Shown here: positions 1 to 5,275 of the stretch, in pieces
Numbering within the stretch: the stretch's first letter is position 1
How the letters are laid out: each line of letters begins with the position of its first letter
Source: Solirubrobacteraceae bacterium
Lineage (GTDB): Bacteria > Actinomycetota > Thermoleophilia > Solirubrobacterales > Solirubrobacteraceae
DNA: 5,427 bases
Reading direction: 5' to 3'
Assembly (NCBI GenBank): GCA_016462625.1
Contig: JAEMSV010000186.1
Coordinates: 1 to 5,427 of the forward strand
Position numbers and translations under genes: made by a program
The notes under the pieces: generated by a model
Databases searched by the model: none
Seen by the model: only the letters and a program-made list of their open reading frames with translations
Told to the model about the DNA's origin: nothing

Positions 1-1176
1 GCGCTGATCGTCTCGCACCCCGACCACCTGCGCTCGCTGTTCACGGCCAAGCCCGAGCTGGCGCCGTCCTTCACGAGCAAGTCCCCGCTGCGCCCGATCG
101 TGGGCCCGAACTCGACGCTGACGGCCGTCGGCCCGCGCCACATGCGCCAGCGCAAGCTGCTGCTCCCGTCCTTCCACGGTGAGTCGATCGCCAGGTACAT
201 CCAGATGATCGAAGAGGCGGCCGATCGGGAGATCGACCGCTGGCCGATGGGCAAGCCGTTCGCCCTCGCTCCCCGCATGCAGGCGATCACGCTCGACGTG
301 ATCATGTCCGGCATCTTCGGCATCGAGGGGCGGCCCAAGCCCGGCAGCTCCGAGTGGGCGCTGCGGACGGCCGTGCGCGTGATCATGGACGCGTCGACCC
401 AGCCGCTGGCCCGCCTCGAGGAGCTCGTCAACAACGGCCGCGACACCGCGCTGGGCGGCACGCGCGTCGCCGTCGAGGCGCTCGATCGCGTCACGCACAA
501 GGTCATCTCCGAGCGCCGCCGCGCGGGCGGGCTCGAAGAGCGCACGGACATCATGTCGATGCTCATGCAGGCCCGCACCGAGGACGGCGAGGCGCTGACC
601 GACACCGAGCTGCGCGACGAGCTGCTGACGCTCGTGCTCGCCGGCCACGAGACGACGGCGAACTCGCTGTCCTGGGCGTGGGAACGACTCACGCGAACGC
701 CCGAGGCCCACGACCGCCTGATCCGCGCGGTGCGCTCCGGCGACGACGCCGACACGGTCATCGAGCAGACCGTCCAGGAGGTCATGCGCACCCGCCCGGT
801 CGTCCCGGCCGTCCCGCGCAAGCTGTCCGTCCCGTGGCAGTTCGGCGAGTACGGCGTCCCCGCCGGCACGCCCGTCGGGATCAGCATCCTGCTGGCCCAC
901 CACCGCGAGGACGTGTACGTCGACCCGTTCGCGTTCCGCCCCGAGCGGTGGATCGGCAACAAGCCGGGCACCTACACGTGGATTCCGTTCGGTGGCGGCA
1001 TCCGGCGCTGCCTCGGCGCGTCGATGGCGATGGCGGAGATCCGGGTCGTGCTCAAGCACATGGCCGAGCGCCTCGATCTCGAGGCCGACCGGCCCGAGCC
1101 CGAGCACGCGATGCACCGCAACGTGACGATGATCCCGGCGCGGGGCGGGCGGGTCGTGGCGCGGCCAGCGAGCTGA
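1..1176 (+). CDS. Cytochrome P450, 5'-truncated by the window edge
   Basis: Haem-thiolate monooxygenase, probably a soluble cytoplasmic bacterial P450 that takes electrons from a separate ferredoxin/reductase; neither partner is in the window and the substrate cannot be told. The frame is open from base 1 and gives 391 residues (numbered from base 1). Visible motifs are the C-helix HxxxR (His47, Arg51) before LLLPSFHGE, the I-helix oxygen-activation motif AGHETT (214-219), the K-helix ExxR (Glu260-Arg263), the FRPERW segment (312-317), and the haem loop FGGGIRRCLG (330-339) with Cys337 as the axial ligand (codon 1009-1011). The first GTG in frame is at 100, but residues 1-33 already read like normal P450 N-terminal sequence, so the true start lies upstream and roughly 50-70 residues are missing. 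The HGE and FGGGIRRCLGA stretches recall the CYP110/CYP135/CYP138 type from memory, which is a loose impression only. The 31-nt gap to the ligase gene does not imply a shared role. Confidence 0.96.
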   Translation, partial: ALIVSHPDHLRSLFTAKPELAPSFTSKSPLRPIVGPNSTLTAVGPRHMRQRKLLLPSFHGESIARYIQMIEEAADREIDRWPMGKPFALAPRMQAITLDVIMSGIFGIEGRPKPGSSEWALRTAVRVIMDASTQPLARLEELVNNGRDTALGGTRVAVEALDRVTHKVISERRRAGGLEERTDIMSMLMQARTEDGEALTDTELRDELLTLVLAGHETTANSLSWAWERLTRTPEAHDRLIRAVRSGDDADTVIEQTVQEVMRTRPVVPAVPRKLSVPWQFGEYGVPAGTPVGISILLAHHREDVYVDPFAFRPERWIGNKPGTYTWIPFGGGIRRCLGASMAMAEIRVVLKHMAERLDLEADRPEPEHAMHRNVTMIPARGGRVVARPAS

Positions 1177-1182
1177 CGCGGG

Positions 1183-1209
1183 ACGCGGCGCGGGGTACGC
1201 TCGCCGCGT
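1183..1209 (+). promoter_or_regulatory. Leaderless promoter -10 box inside an 8-bp inverted repeat
   Basis: TACGCT at 1196-1201 fits the actinobacterial TANNNT -10 element and is followed by exactly 6 nt and then the GTG at 1208, the spacing expected when transcription begins at the start codon. No Shine-Dalgarno-like sequence precedes the GTG. The box lies in the 11-nt spacer of a perfect inverted repeat, with arms ACGCGGCG (1183-1190) and CGCCGCGT (1202-1209). The repeat could be an operator, a hairpin ending the P450 transcript (there is no T-run), or chance in GC-rich DNA. No clear -35 is seen. Promoter role is inferred from motif and spacing. Confidence 0.55.
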
Positions 1210-2119
1210 GGACGCGGCCCCACCCCATGCGGGCGCGATGAAGGCCGTCCTCACGGACGTGCGCTTCAGCGACCCCGACTGGATCTTCGAGCGCAAGCTC
1301 GACGGGATCCGCTGCGTGGCCATCCGCGACGGCGGCGCCACGCGGCTGCTGTCCCGCAACGACCTCTCGCTGAAAGGCCGGTTCTCATCGATCGCCACCG
1401 CGCTCGACGCGCAGGCGCGCACGCGCTTCGCCGTCGACGGCGAGGTCGTCGCGTTCGACGGCGCGCAGACGAGCTTCTCGAGGCTCCAGCGCGGCGGCGC
1501 GGTCTTCTTCTACGTCTTCGACGTGCTCTGGCTCGACGGCGAGGACGTCCGCTCGAAGCCGCTGCTCGAGCGCAAGGCCATCCTCCGCGACGCCCTCACG
1601 TACGACGACCCGCTGCGCCTGACCCAGTACCGCCGCGAGGCCGGCGAGGCGATGTTCGAGGAGGCGTGCCGCAAGGGCTGGGAGGGCGTGATCGCCAAGC
1701 GCGCCGACAGCGCCTACACCGACCGCCGCTCGAAGGACTGGCTGAAGTTCAAGTGCGAACAGGGGCAGGAGCTCGTCGTCGGCGGCTTCACCGCGCCGAA
1801 GGGCTCGCGTGAGGCCTTCGGAGCGCTCCTGCTCGGCCACTTCGACGGAGACGCCTTCCGGTACGCCGGGAAGGTCGGCACGGGGTTCGACCGGGCGGAG
1901 CTGCACGAGATCAGGCAGCGGATGGACCGGCTGCGCCGCGACGACCCGCCGTTCGCCGACCCCGACCGCATCAAGGAGCGCGACGTCACCTGGGTCGAAC
2001 CGCAACTGGTCGCCCAGATCGGCTTCACCGAGTGGACCCGCGACGGCCGGCTGCGCCACCCGCGGTTCCTTGGACTGCGAGAGGACAAGGCCGCGAGCAA
2101 GGTGGTGCGCGAGAGATGA
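1208..2119 (+). CDS. ligD: Stand-alone ATP-dependent DNA ligase (LigD/LigC-type ligase core)
   Basis: Seals nicks in duplex DNA through an enzyme-AMP intermediate; ligases of this type act in bacterial end joining or gap repair. The 303-residue product is just the catalytic core. Nucleotidyltransferase motifs appear in order: motif I ERKLDGIR (28-35) with Lys30 as the adenylated lysine, SRND (49-52), motif III DGEVVAF (77-83), motif IIIa FYVFDVLWLDG (101-111), motif IV EGVIAKR (159-165), motif V WLKFK (178-182). An OB-fold follows from about 186, containing YAGKVGTGF (219-227), and it closes with motif VI LREDK (290-294). No polymerase, nuclease or zinc domain is fused to it. GTG 1208 is chosen because of the leaderless promoter signature just before it; ATG 1238 is an in-frame alternative that would remove only ten residues ahead of the family's usual start. 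The stop overlaps the polymerase gene as ATGA, so the two are probably co-translated. The symbol follows common usage for split LigD modules; ligC is an equally possible name. Confidence 0.93.
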   Translation: MDAAPPHAGAMKAVLTDVRFSDPDWIFERKLDGIRCVAIRDGGATRLLSRNDLSLKGRFSSIATALDAQARTRFAVDGEVVAFDGAQTSFSRLQRGGAVFFYVFDVLWLDGEDVRSKPLLERKAILRDALTYDDPLRLTQYRREAGEAMFEEACRKGWEGVIAKRADSAYTDRRSKDWLKFKCEQGQELVVGGFTAPKGSREAFGALLLGHFDGDAFRYAGKVGTGFDRAELHEIRQRMDRLRRDDPPFADPDRIKERDVTWVEPQLVAQIGFTEWTRDGRLRHPRFLGLREDKAASKVVRER

Positions 2120-2988
2120 AGGTCGGCCGCCGGACGATCGAGCTGTCGCATCCGGACAAGGTCCTGATCCCCGACGGGATCACCAAGCGCGACATCGCCG
2201 AGTACTACGCGGCCGTCGCGCCCGCGATGGTCCCCCACCTCAAGGACCGCCCGCTGGCGCTCCAGGCGTTTCCGGCCGGAATCGAGCGCAAGGGCTTCTT
2301 CATGAAGAACGTGCCCGATCACTTCCCGTCGTGGATCGCTCGCGCGACGCTGCCCAAGCGCGGCGGCGAGATCACCCACGTCCTCGCCAACGAGCCGGCC
2401 ACGCTCGTCTACCTCGCCGGGCAGAACGTGGTCACGCCGCACGTGTGGCTGTCGCGCGCCGACATGCCCCGCCGCCCGGACCGGCTGACGTTCGACTTCG
2501 ATCCCTCACCCGGCGCGTCGTTCGCCGACGTGCGCGCGGCCGCCCGGGACGCCGGCGAGCGCCTCCGCGATGCGGGGCTCGCCACGTTCGCGATGGTGAC
2601 CGGCTCGCGGGGCGTGCACGTCGTCTGCCCGCTGAAGCGCACGCGCGACTTCGACGAGGTCCACGCCTACGCGCGCGCCGTCGCCGAGGCGATGGTGGAG
2701 GACGACCCGAAGCGCTTCACGCTGGTGTGGAAGAAGGCCGAGCGCGGCGCGCGGGTCTACCTCGACATGAACCGGATCGCCTACGCCCAGCACGCCGTCG
2801 CGCCGTACGGGATCCGCCCGCGCGCCGGGGCGCCCGTCGCGATGCCGATCGCCTGGGACGAGCTGTCGAGCCGCAAGCTGAAGCCGGACGGCTGGACGAT
2901 CAGGACCGCGCCGAGGCACCTCGATGCCGAGGGCGACGCCTGGGCCGACATCGCCAAGCACGCCCGCCCCCTCCCCGCCGAGCGTTGA
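2116..2988 (+). CDS. ligD: LigD-type primase-polymerase (archaeo-eukaryotic primase superfamily)
   Basis: Polymerase of the LigD PolDom/Prim-Pol family, which fills short gaps and can add ribonucleotides at breaks before ligation. The 290 residues match a lone PolDom. It opens with the typical IELSHPDKVLIP segment (8-19). The substrate-binding region FFMKNVPDHFP (61-71) is followed by the catalytic pair Asp127 and Asp129 in TFDFDPSPG, the TGSRGVHV motif (162-169) with His168, and the third metal-binding Asp217 in YLDMNR. All key residues are present, so it looks active. ATG 2116 overlaps the ligase stop (2117-2119), with AAGGTGG (2099-2105) 10 nt upstream as a likely ribosome binding site; the longer frame starting at 2032 would run inside the ligase gene and adds residues that do not fit the family. 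A ligase-polymerase pair without nuclease or Ku resembles both split LigD systems and the mycobacterial LigC/Prim-PolC pair linked to gap repair. Which applies cannot be settled here. Confidence 0.93.
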   Translation: MKVGRRTIELSHPDKVLIPDGITKRDIAEYYAAVAPAMVPHLKDRPLALQAFPAGIERKGFFMKNVPDHFPSWIARATLPKRGGEITHVLANEPATLVYLAGQNVVTPHVWLSRADMPRRPDRLTFDFDPSPGASFADVRAAARDAGERLRDAGLATFAMVTGSRGVHVVCPLKRTRDFDEVHAYARAVAEAMVEDDPKRFTLVWKKAERGARVYLDMNRIAYAQHAVAPYGIRPRAGAPVAMPIAWDELSSRKLKPDGWTIRTAPRHLDAEGDAWADIAKHARPLPAER

Positions 2989-3020
2989 GATTCCGGGGCT
3001 CTGACCCCGGAATCTCAACG
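2983..3020. terminator. Perfect 16-bp inverted repeat between convergent genes, likely bidirectional terminator
   Basis: The left arm CGTTGAGATTCCGGGG (2983-2998) and right arm CCCCGGAATCTCAACG (3005-3020) are exact reverse complements around a 6-nt loop (2999-3004). A further G-T then A-T pair (2982/3021, 2981/3022) could lengthen the stem. It fills the gap between two convergent genes: the polymerase stop TGA (2986-2988) lies in the left arm, and the stop of the minus-strand lipoprotein gene (3022-3024) starts one base beyond the right arm. Neither side has a good T-run, so it would be of the tail-less type often proposed in actinomycetes. It might also be a copy of a dispersed palindromic repeat; one copy cannot show this. 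Confidence 0.8.
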
Positions 3021-3021
3021 T

Positions 3022-3498
3022 TCAGTCCTTGGGGACGGCCAGGACCGCCCGGAACGGCCAGATCGTGACGATCGAGCGCACGCCCACGCTCGCCAGTTCG
3101 TCGCCGTCCGGCACCGCGAAGCCCACGGGAACGACCTGCGTGTCTTGGTCGACCCGCCGGGCCGGCAGCCGCAGCGCCTCCTTCAACGTGGCGCCCTGCT
3201 TCGTTCGCGCGCTGAAGGACGCCCACTCCACCGGGAACGGGTCTGCCCCCTCGTCGGTGATCTCGATGTCGGCCACGGAGCCCTTCGTCCCGGCCGGAAG
3301 TGCGACCGGAAGCTCCGAGGCGGGCGGGTGCACCGCGACCAGGGCGAGCGTCGAGTCCACCCGCCGGACCTCGCCGGTCGCCGTCGTGTAGGTCTGCGTG
3401 AGGGTTTCGGCATCGACGAACTCGGCCCCCTGGACGCCCCCATCGCCGCACCCCGCGATCACGGCCGTGACCGCGAGCAGCCCGAGGAGCGGCCTCAC
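3022..3498 (-). CDS. Small predicted lipoprotein of unknown function
   Basis: I do not recognise this family with confidence. The 158-residue product starts with a short lipoprotein signal: Arg2, a hydrophobic run LLGLLAVTAVI, then the lipobox IAGC with Cys17 as the predicted lipidated residue, followed by a Gly/Asp linker. It should therefore be exported and anchored to the outer face of the membrane. Cys17 is its only cysteine. The mature part alternates short hydrophobic and polar stretches, suggesting beta-sheet, with Trp92 in VEWASFS and a VPVGFAVPDG segment (123-132). The pattern faintly recalls DUF4352-type extracellular beta-sandwich proteins, a weak guess. The GTG start (3498-3496) overlaps the fur stop as GTGA, so translation is probably coupled to the Fur-family gene. 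This start is supported by the good signal peptide it gives. The gene ends at the palindromic terminator shared with the repair operon. Confidence 0.82.
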   Translation of the reverse strand: MRPLLGLLAVTAVIAGCGDGGVQGAEFVDAETLTQTYTTATGEVRRVDSTLALVAVHPPASELPVALPAGTKGSVADIEITDEGADPFPVEWASFSARTKQGATLKEALRLPARRVDQDTQVVPVGFAVPDGDELASVGVRSIVTIWPFRAVLAVPKD

Positions 3499-3932
3499 GA
3501 CCGCTTGCGCGCCCGCAGGATCACGTCGTGGCCGGTGATGTCCAGCCCGAGCCGCCGGCCGATGCCGTGGATCGCGGTCTCCAGTTCCTCGTCGCTGAAC
3601 GGCTCGACCTCGCCGTCCTCGAAGACGACGTGGTGGTGGTGTGCCCCGGACGGGTCGACCGGCTCGTAGCGCGCGATGCCCTCGCCGGAGTCGAACCGGC
3701 GCACCAGCCCGAACTCATGCAGCGTCTCGAGCGCGCGGTAGACCGTCGCGGTGCTCGCCGAGGCGCCGTCGGTCGCCCGCAGCGCATCGACGATCTCCTG
3801 CGCGGTCATCAGGCAGTCCTGGCGCGCGAGCAGCTCGACCACGGCCGTGCGTCCGCTGCTCGCCCGCAGGCCCGCGCCGCGCAGCACCTCGTCGGTGTGC
3901 TCGAGCCAGCGTCGTCGTGCGGTCGCGTTCAT
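3495..3932 (-). CDS. Fur-family metal- or peroxide-responsive transcriptional regulator lacking CxxC
   Basis: DNA-binding repressor of the Fur/Zur/PerR/Nur superfamily, acting as a dimer in the cytoplasm. The 145 residues are the usual length. An N-terminal winged helix contains the recognition segment TATVYRALETL (61-71) with the strongly conserved TVYRxL. Next come EFGLVRRF (73-80), RYE (88-90) with Glu90 at the usual regulatory-metal position, and the histidine cluster His98-His101. Normally CxxCG follows the histidines; here the sequence is VVFEDGEV (102-109), so the first Cys is Phe104 and the second appears deleted. No C-terminal CxxC exists either, and the only cysteine is Cys40. It thus has the regulatory metal site but no structural Cys4 zinc site, so it cannot be named Fur, Zur or PerR. 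ATG 3932 gives the normal N-terminus; no good Shine-Dalgarno sequence precedes it. It lies 38 nt after hxlR and overlaps the lipoprotein start by 4 nt. Confidence 0.92.
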   Translation of the reverse strand: MNATARRRWLEHTDEVLRGAGLRASSGRTAVVELLARQDCLMTAQEIVDALRATDGASASTATVYRALETLHEFGLVRRFDSGEGIARYEPVDPSGAHHHHVVFEDGEVEPFSDEELETAIHGIGRRLGLDITGHDVILRARKRS

Positions 3933-3970
3933 CGGGTCAGATGGTGCCAGCCGACACGGCCGGCCGGCGC

Positions 3971-4324
3971 TCAGGCGACGGCGACGGCCGCGGGCGCGTC
4001 GGCATCCGACGAGGCGCAGTCGGTCCCCAGCCAGCGGGTGCCGTACTCGCGCATGCCATCGACGATCGGCAGCAGGGCGAGGCCCTTCTCGGTCAGCGCG
4101 TACTCGACGCGCGGCGGGACCTCGCCGTACGTCTGGCGCTCGACGATGCCCTCCTCCTCGAGCGCCCGCAGGCGCAGGGAGAGCGTGCGGGGGCTGATCC
4201 CGGCGAGCGAGCGCTCCAGCTCGCAGAAGCGCGAGGTGCCCTCGGCCAGGTCGCGTACCAGCAGGAGCGTCCACTTCGCGCAGACGATCTCCGCGGTACG
4301 GCAGACGGGACAGTCAGGGTCCAT
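3971..4324 (-). CDS. HxlR-family winged-helix regulator with cysteine-rich N-terminus
   Basis: Small dimeric transcription factor of the HxlR (DUF24/MarR-like) family; members often sense aldehydes, quinones or oxidants through cysteines. The 117 residues carry the family signature: CPV (5-7), AKWTLLLVRDL (16-26), the GISPRTLSLRL helix (42-52) that reads DNA, the LEEEGIVER segment (55-63) and wing PPRVEYALTEKG (70-81), then LLPIVDGMREYG (84-95) for dimer contact. Cysteines are at 5, 8, 15, 34 and 103. The first two form CPVC, while most relatives have a single N-terminal Cys and GGKW where this has CAKW. The Ala/Asp-rich end after residue 103 is probably disordered. ATG 4324 lies just 8 nt after a TAAAGT -10-like box, so the transcript should have almost no leader. 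The promoter contains a palindrome that could be its own operator. The gene may also drive fur and the lipoprotein gene downstream. Confidence 0.93.
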   Translation of the reverse strand: MDPDCPVCRTAEIVCAKWTLLLVRDLAEGTSRFCELERSLAGISPRTLSLRLRALEEEGIVERQTYGEVPPRVEYALTEKGLALLPIVDGMREYGTRWLGTDCASSDADAPAAVAVA

Positions 4325-4350
4325 ACCCCAACACTTTACAAGATGAAGTT
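4325..4350 (-). promoter_or_regulatory. AT-rich hxlR promoter with 17-nt pseudo-palindromic operator
   Basis: This short AT-rich island contrasts with the surrounding GC-rich sequence. Read on the minus strand, TAAAGT (4338-4333) matches TANNNT and ends 8 nt before the hxlR ATG. Over it lies the imperfect palindrome ACTTTA-CAAGA-TGAAGT (plus strand 4333-4349), where five of six arm positions are complementary about base 4341. Many HxlR-family regulators bind short palindromes at their own promoters, so autoregulation is a reasonable inference. No convincing -35 box is seen at 17 nt. Confidence 0.6.
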
Positions 4351-4351
4351 A

Positions 4352-4385
4352 GGCCCGGCCAGGGCTTTCCCGACCCGGCCGGGCC
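4352..4385 (-). terminator. Hairpin terminator after the AIM24-family gene
   Basis: Nine-base perfect arms GGCCCGGCC (4352-4360) and GGCCGGGCC (4377-4385) enclose a 16-nt spacer whose GGG (4362-4364) and CCC (4374-4376) can extend the stem past one bulged A. It begins 6 nt after the AIM24 stop codon. On the minus strand the hairpin is followed by TAACTTCATCTTGT, which is T-rich for this genome, so it resembles an intrinsic terminator. That T-rich tail is also the hxlR promoter/operator region. Confidence 0.65.
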
Positions 4386-4390
4386 GAAGA

Positions 4391-5098
4391 TCAGCCGTTC
4401 AGCAGGCTGCCCAGGCCGCCACCGCCGCCGGACGTCGGCACGCCGACGATCCGGCCCTCGGACGGCTGCACGAGCACCCAGCCCTGTCCGGAGAAGGCCA
4501 TCTGGACCGTCTCGCCCGAGCCCTTGCCGATCAGGTTCTTCATCTTGAAATCGGTCCTGATCGAGGTCGACACGCCAGATGACCACGTGACCGCGGCCTG
4601 CGCGTCGGCGAACGTCGGAGCCTGCGCGACGTTGAGGAGGACGGGAGGACCGTCCGTGAGGATCGCGACCCAGCCGGTGCCCGACAGCGACATGTTGAAC
4701 AGGCCGCCGCCCATCATCGAGCTGGCGCCCTGGACGCGCTCGATGTCCCAGTCGATCCCGGCGTCGAACGCCAGGACGTGCGGGCCGTTGACCGTAATCT
4801 TGTCGTTCTCGAGGTAGATCAGATGGATGTCCTGGGCGGTGTCGGCCAGGAAGACCTCGCCGCTGCCGGTGATCTTCATGAGGGTCGTGCCCTCACCGGT
4901 CGCGGCCTTCTTCAGCATCTTTCCGAGGCCGCCGGACCCGGCGTGCTCGAACGTCACATCACCCTGGTAGGCGACCATCGAACCGGCCTTGGCCTGGATG
5001 GTCACCGCTTCCAGGCGCACCTTCAGCAGCTTGGAGTTCTGCAGCGAGAAGGCGTCGGTCGCCTGCGTCTCGTTGAACTGCGCCAGCGTGGTCTGCAT
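4391..5098 (-). CDS. AIM24-family (DUF124/TIGR00266-like) protein
   Basis: Member of the AIM24 family, named from a yeast mitochondrial inner-membrane protein; bacterial members are widespread and their biochemical role is not settled. The 235-residue product is full length. Recognisable blocks are FSLQNSKLLKVRL (17-29), GSMVAYQGDVTFEH (39-52), TGSGEVFLAD (77-86), and two related strands: SLSGTGWVAI (137-146) and AFSGQGWVLVQPSEG (201-215). These give the internally repeated beta structure typical of the family. Between them, LLNVAQAPTFADAQAAVTW and KNLIGKGSGE also fit. The tail TSGGGGGLGSLLNG (222-235) is glycine-rich and likely flexible. No signal peptide or membrane segment is seen, so a cytoplasmic location is likely. 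ATG 5098 follows a GAAAGGA ribosome-binding sequence 12 nt upstream. A hairpin terminator lies 6 nt past the stop, so it seems to be transcribed separately from hxlR. Related genes often occur as tandem copies, but no second copy is visible here. Confidence 0.92.
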   Translation of the reverse strand: MQTTLAQFNETQATDAFSLQNSKLLKVRLEAVTIQAKAGSMVAYQGDVTFEHAGSGGLGKMLKKAATGEGTTLMKITGSGEVFLADTAQDIHLIYLENDKITVNGPHVLAFDAGIDWDIERVQGASSMMGGGLFNMSLSGTGWVAILTDGPPVLLNVAQAPTFADAQAAVTWSSGVSTSIRTDFKMKNLIGKGSGETVQMAFSGQGWVLVQPSEGRIVGVPTSGGGGGLGSLLNG

Positions 5099-5110
5099 GC
5101 CGGTCTTGCG

Positions 5111-5117
5111 TCCTTTC
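5111..5117 (-). promoter_or_regulatory. Ribosome binding site of the AIM24-family gene
   Basis: On the minus strand this reads GAAAGGA, a good Shine-Dalgarno match. It lies 12 nt upstream of ATG 5098, slightly longer than ideal, and supports that start. It is the clearest ribosome binding site in the window; several other genes here rely on overlap or appear leaderless. Confidence 0.6.
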
Positions 5118-5275
5118 GGGGGTCGAACAACGTGGGGAGTCGTCGCGCGTCGCCACCATCCCGCATCGCGGAGGACACGCGCAAGCCGTCAACGGCGCAC
5201 GGCACGGAAAGTGACGCGACGCCGGGCCATCATCGGCAGCGCGTCGGATCCCTCAAGGACTGAGAGGCCGGCGGC
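5118..5275. other. Upstream region of the AIM24-family gene; no gene or clear promoter seen
   Basis: There is no TA dinucleotide in this stretch, so no TANNNT box exists on either strand. A TTGACG on the minus strand (within 5185-5196, which itself reads GCCGTCAACGGC, a short palindrome) could serve as a -35 element but has no matching -10 at 16-19 nt. A weak hairpin CTCA-AGGAC-TGAG (5252-5264) lies about a dozen bases past the stop codon of the minus-strand open frame at the right edge and might be part of its 3' end. Confidence 0.4.

Noticed and set aside
2032..2115. Upstream start for the polymerase gene
   Set aside because: It would add 28 Pro/Arg-rich residues encoded inside the ligase OB-fold region. 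The ATGA overlap and AAGGTGG at the right distance favour 2116.
1809..3068. 419-codon plus-strand frame over the ligase and polymerase genes
   Set aside because: The translation is an Arg/Pro/Ala-rich shadow with no domain, while both overlapped genes have intact catalytic motifs in other frames.
2900..3451. Minus-strand 183-codon frame across the palindrome
   Set aside because: It runs through the terminator into the polymerase gene and is a shifted reading of the lipoprotein gene, with no signal peptide or domain.
3933..4274. N-terminal extension of the fur frame up to 4274
   Set aside because: The extra residues lie in another phase of hxlR and are low-complexity. ATG 3932 gives a normal Fur-family N-terminus and length.
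3022..4324. Toxin-antitoxin or phage-defence module
   Set aside because: The small genes were considered for this, but each resolves to an HxlR regulator, a Fur regulator and a lipoprotein. No toxin, nuclease or defence domain is visible.
3528..4346. Long plus-strand open frame opposite fur and hxlR (272 codons)
   Set aside because: It is antisense to two clear family members, crosses their intergenic gap and is rich in Arg/Ala with no recognisable motif. Long antisense frames are expected at this GC content.
5185..5196. Promoter for the AIM24 gene based on TTGACG
   Set aside because: No -10-like sequence lies 16-19 nt downstream, and the hexamer belongs to a short GC palindrome, so it is weak evidence.
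4778..5263. Plus-strand frame of 161 codons opposite the AIM24 gene
   Set aside because: It is antisense to a well-recognised AIM24 gene, and the translation shows no family features.
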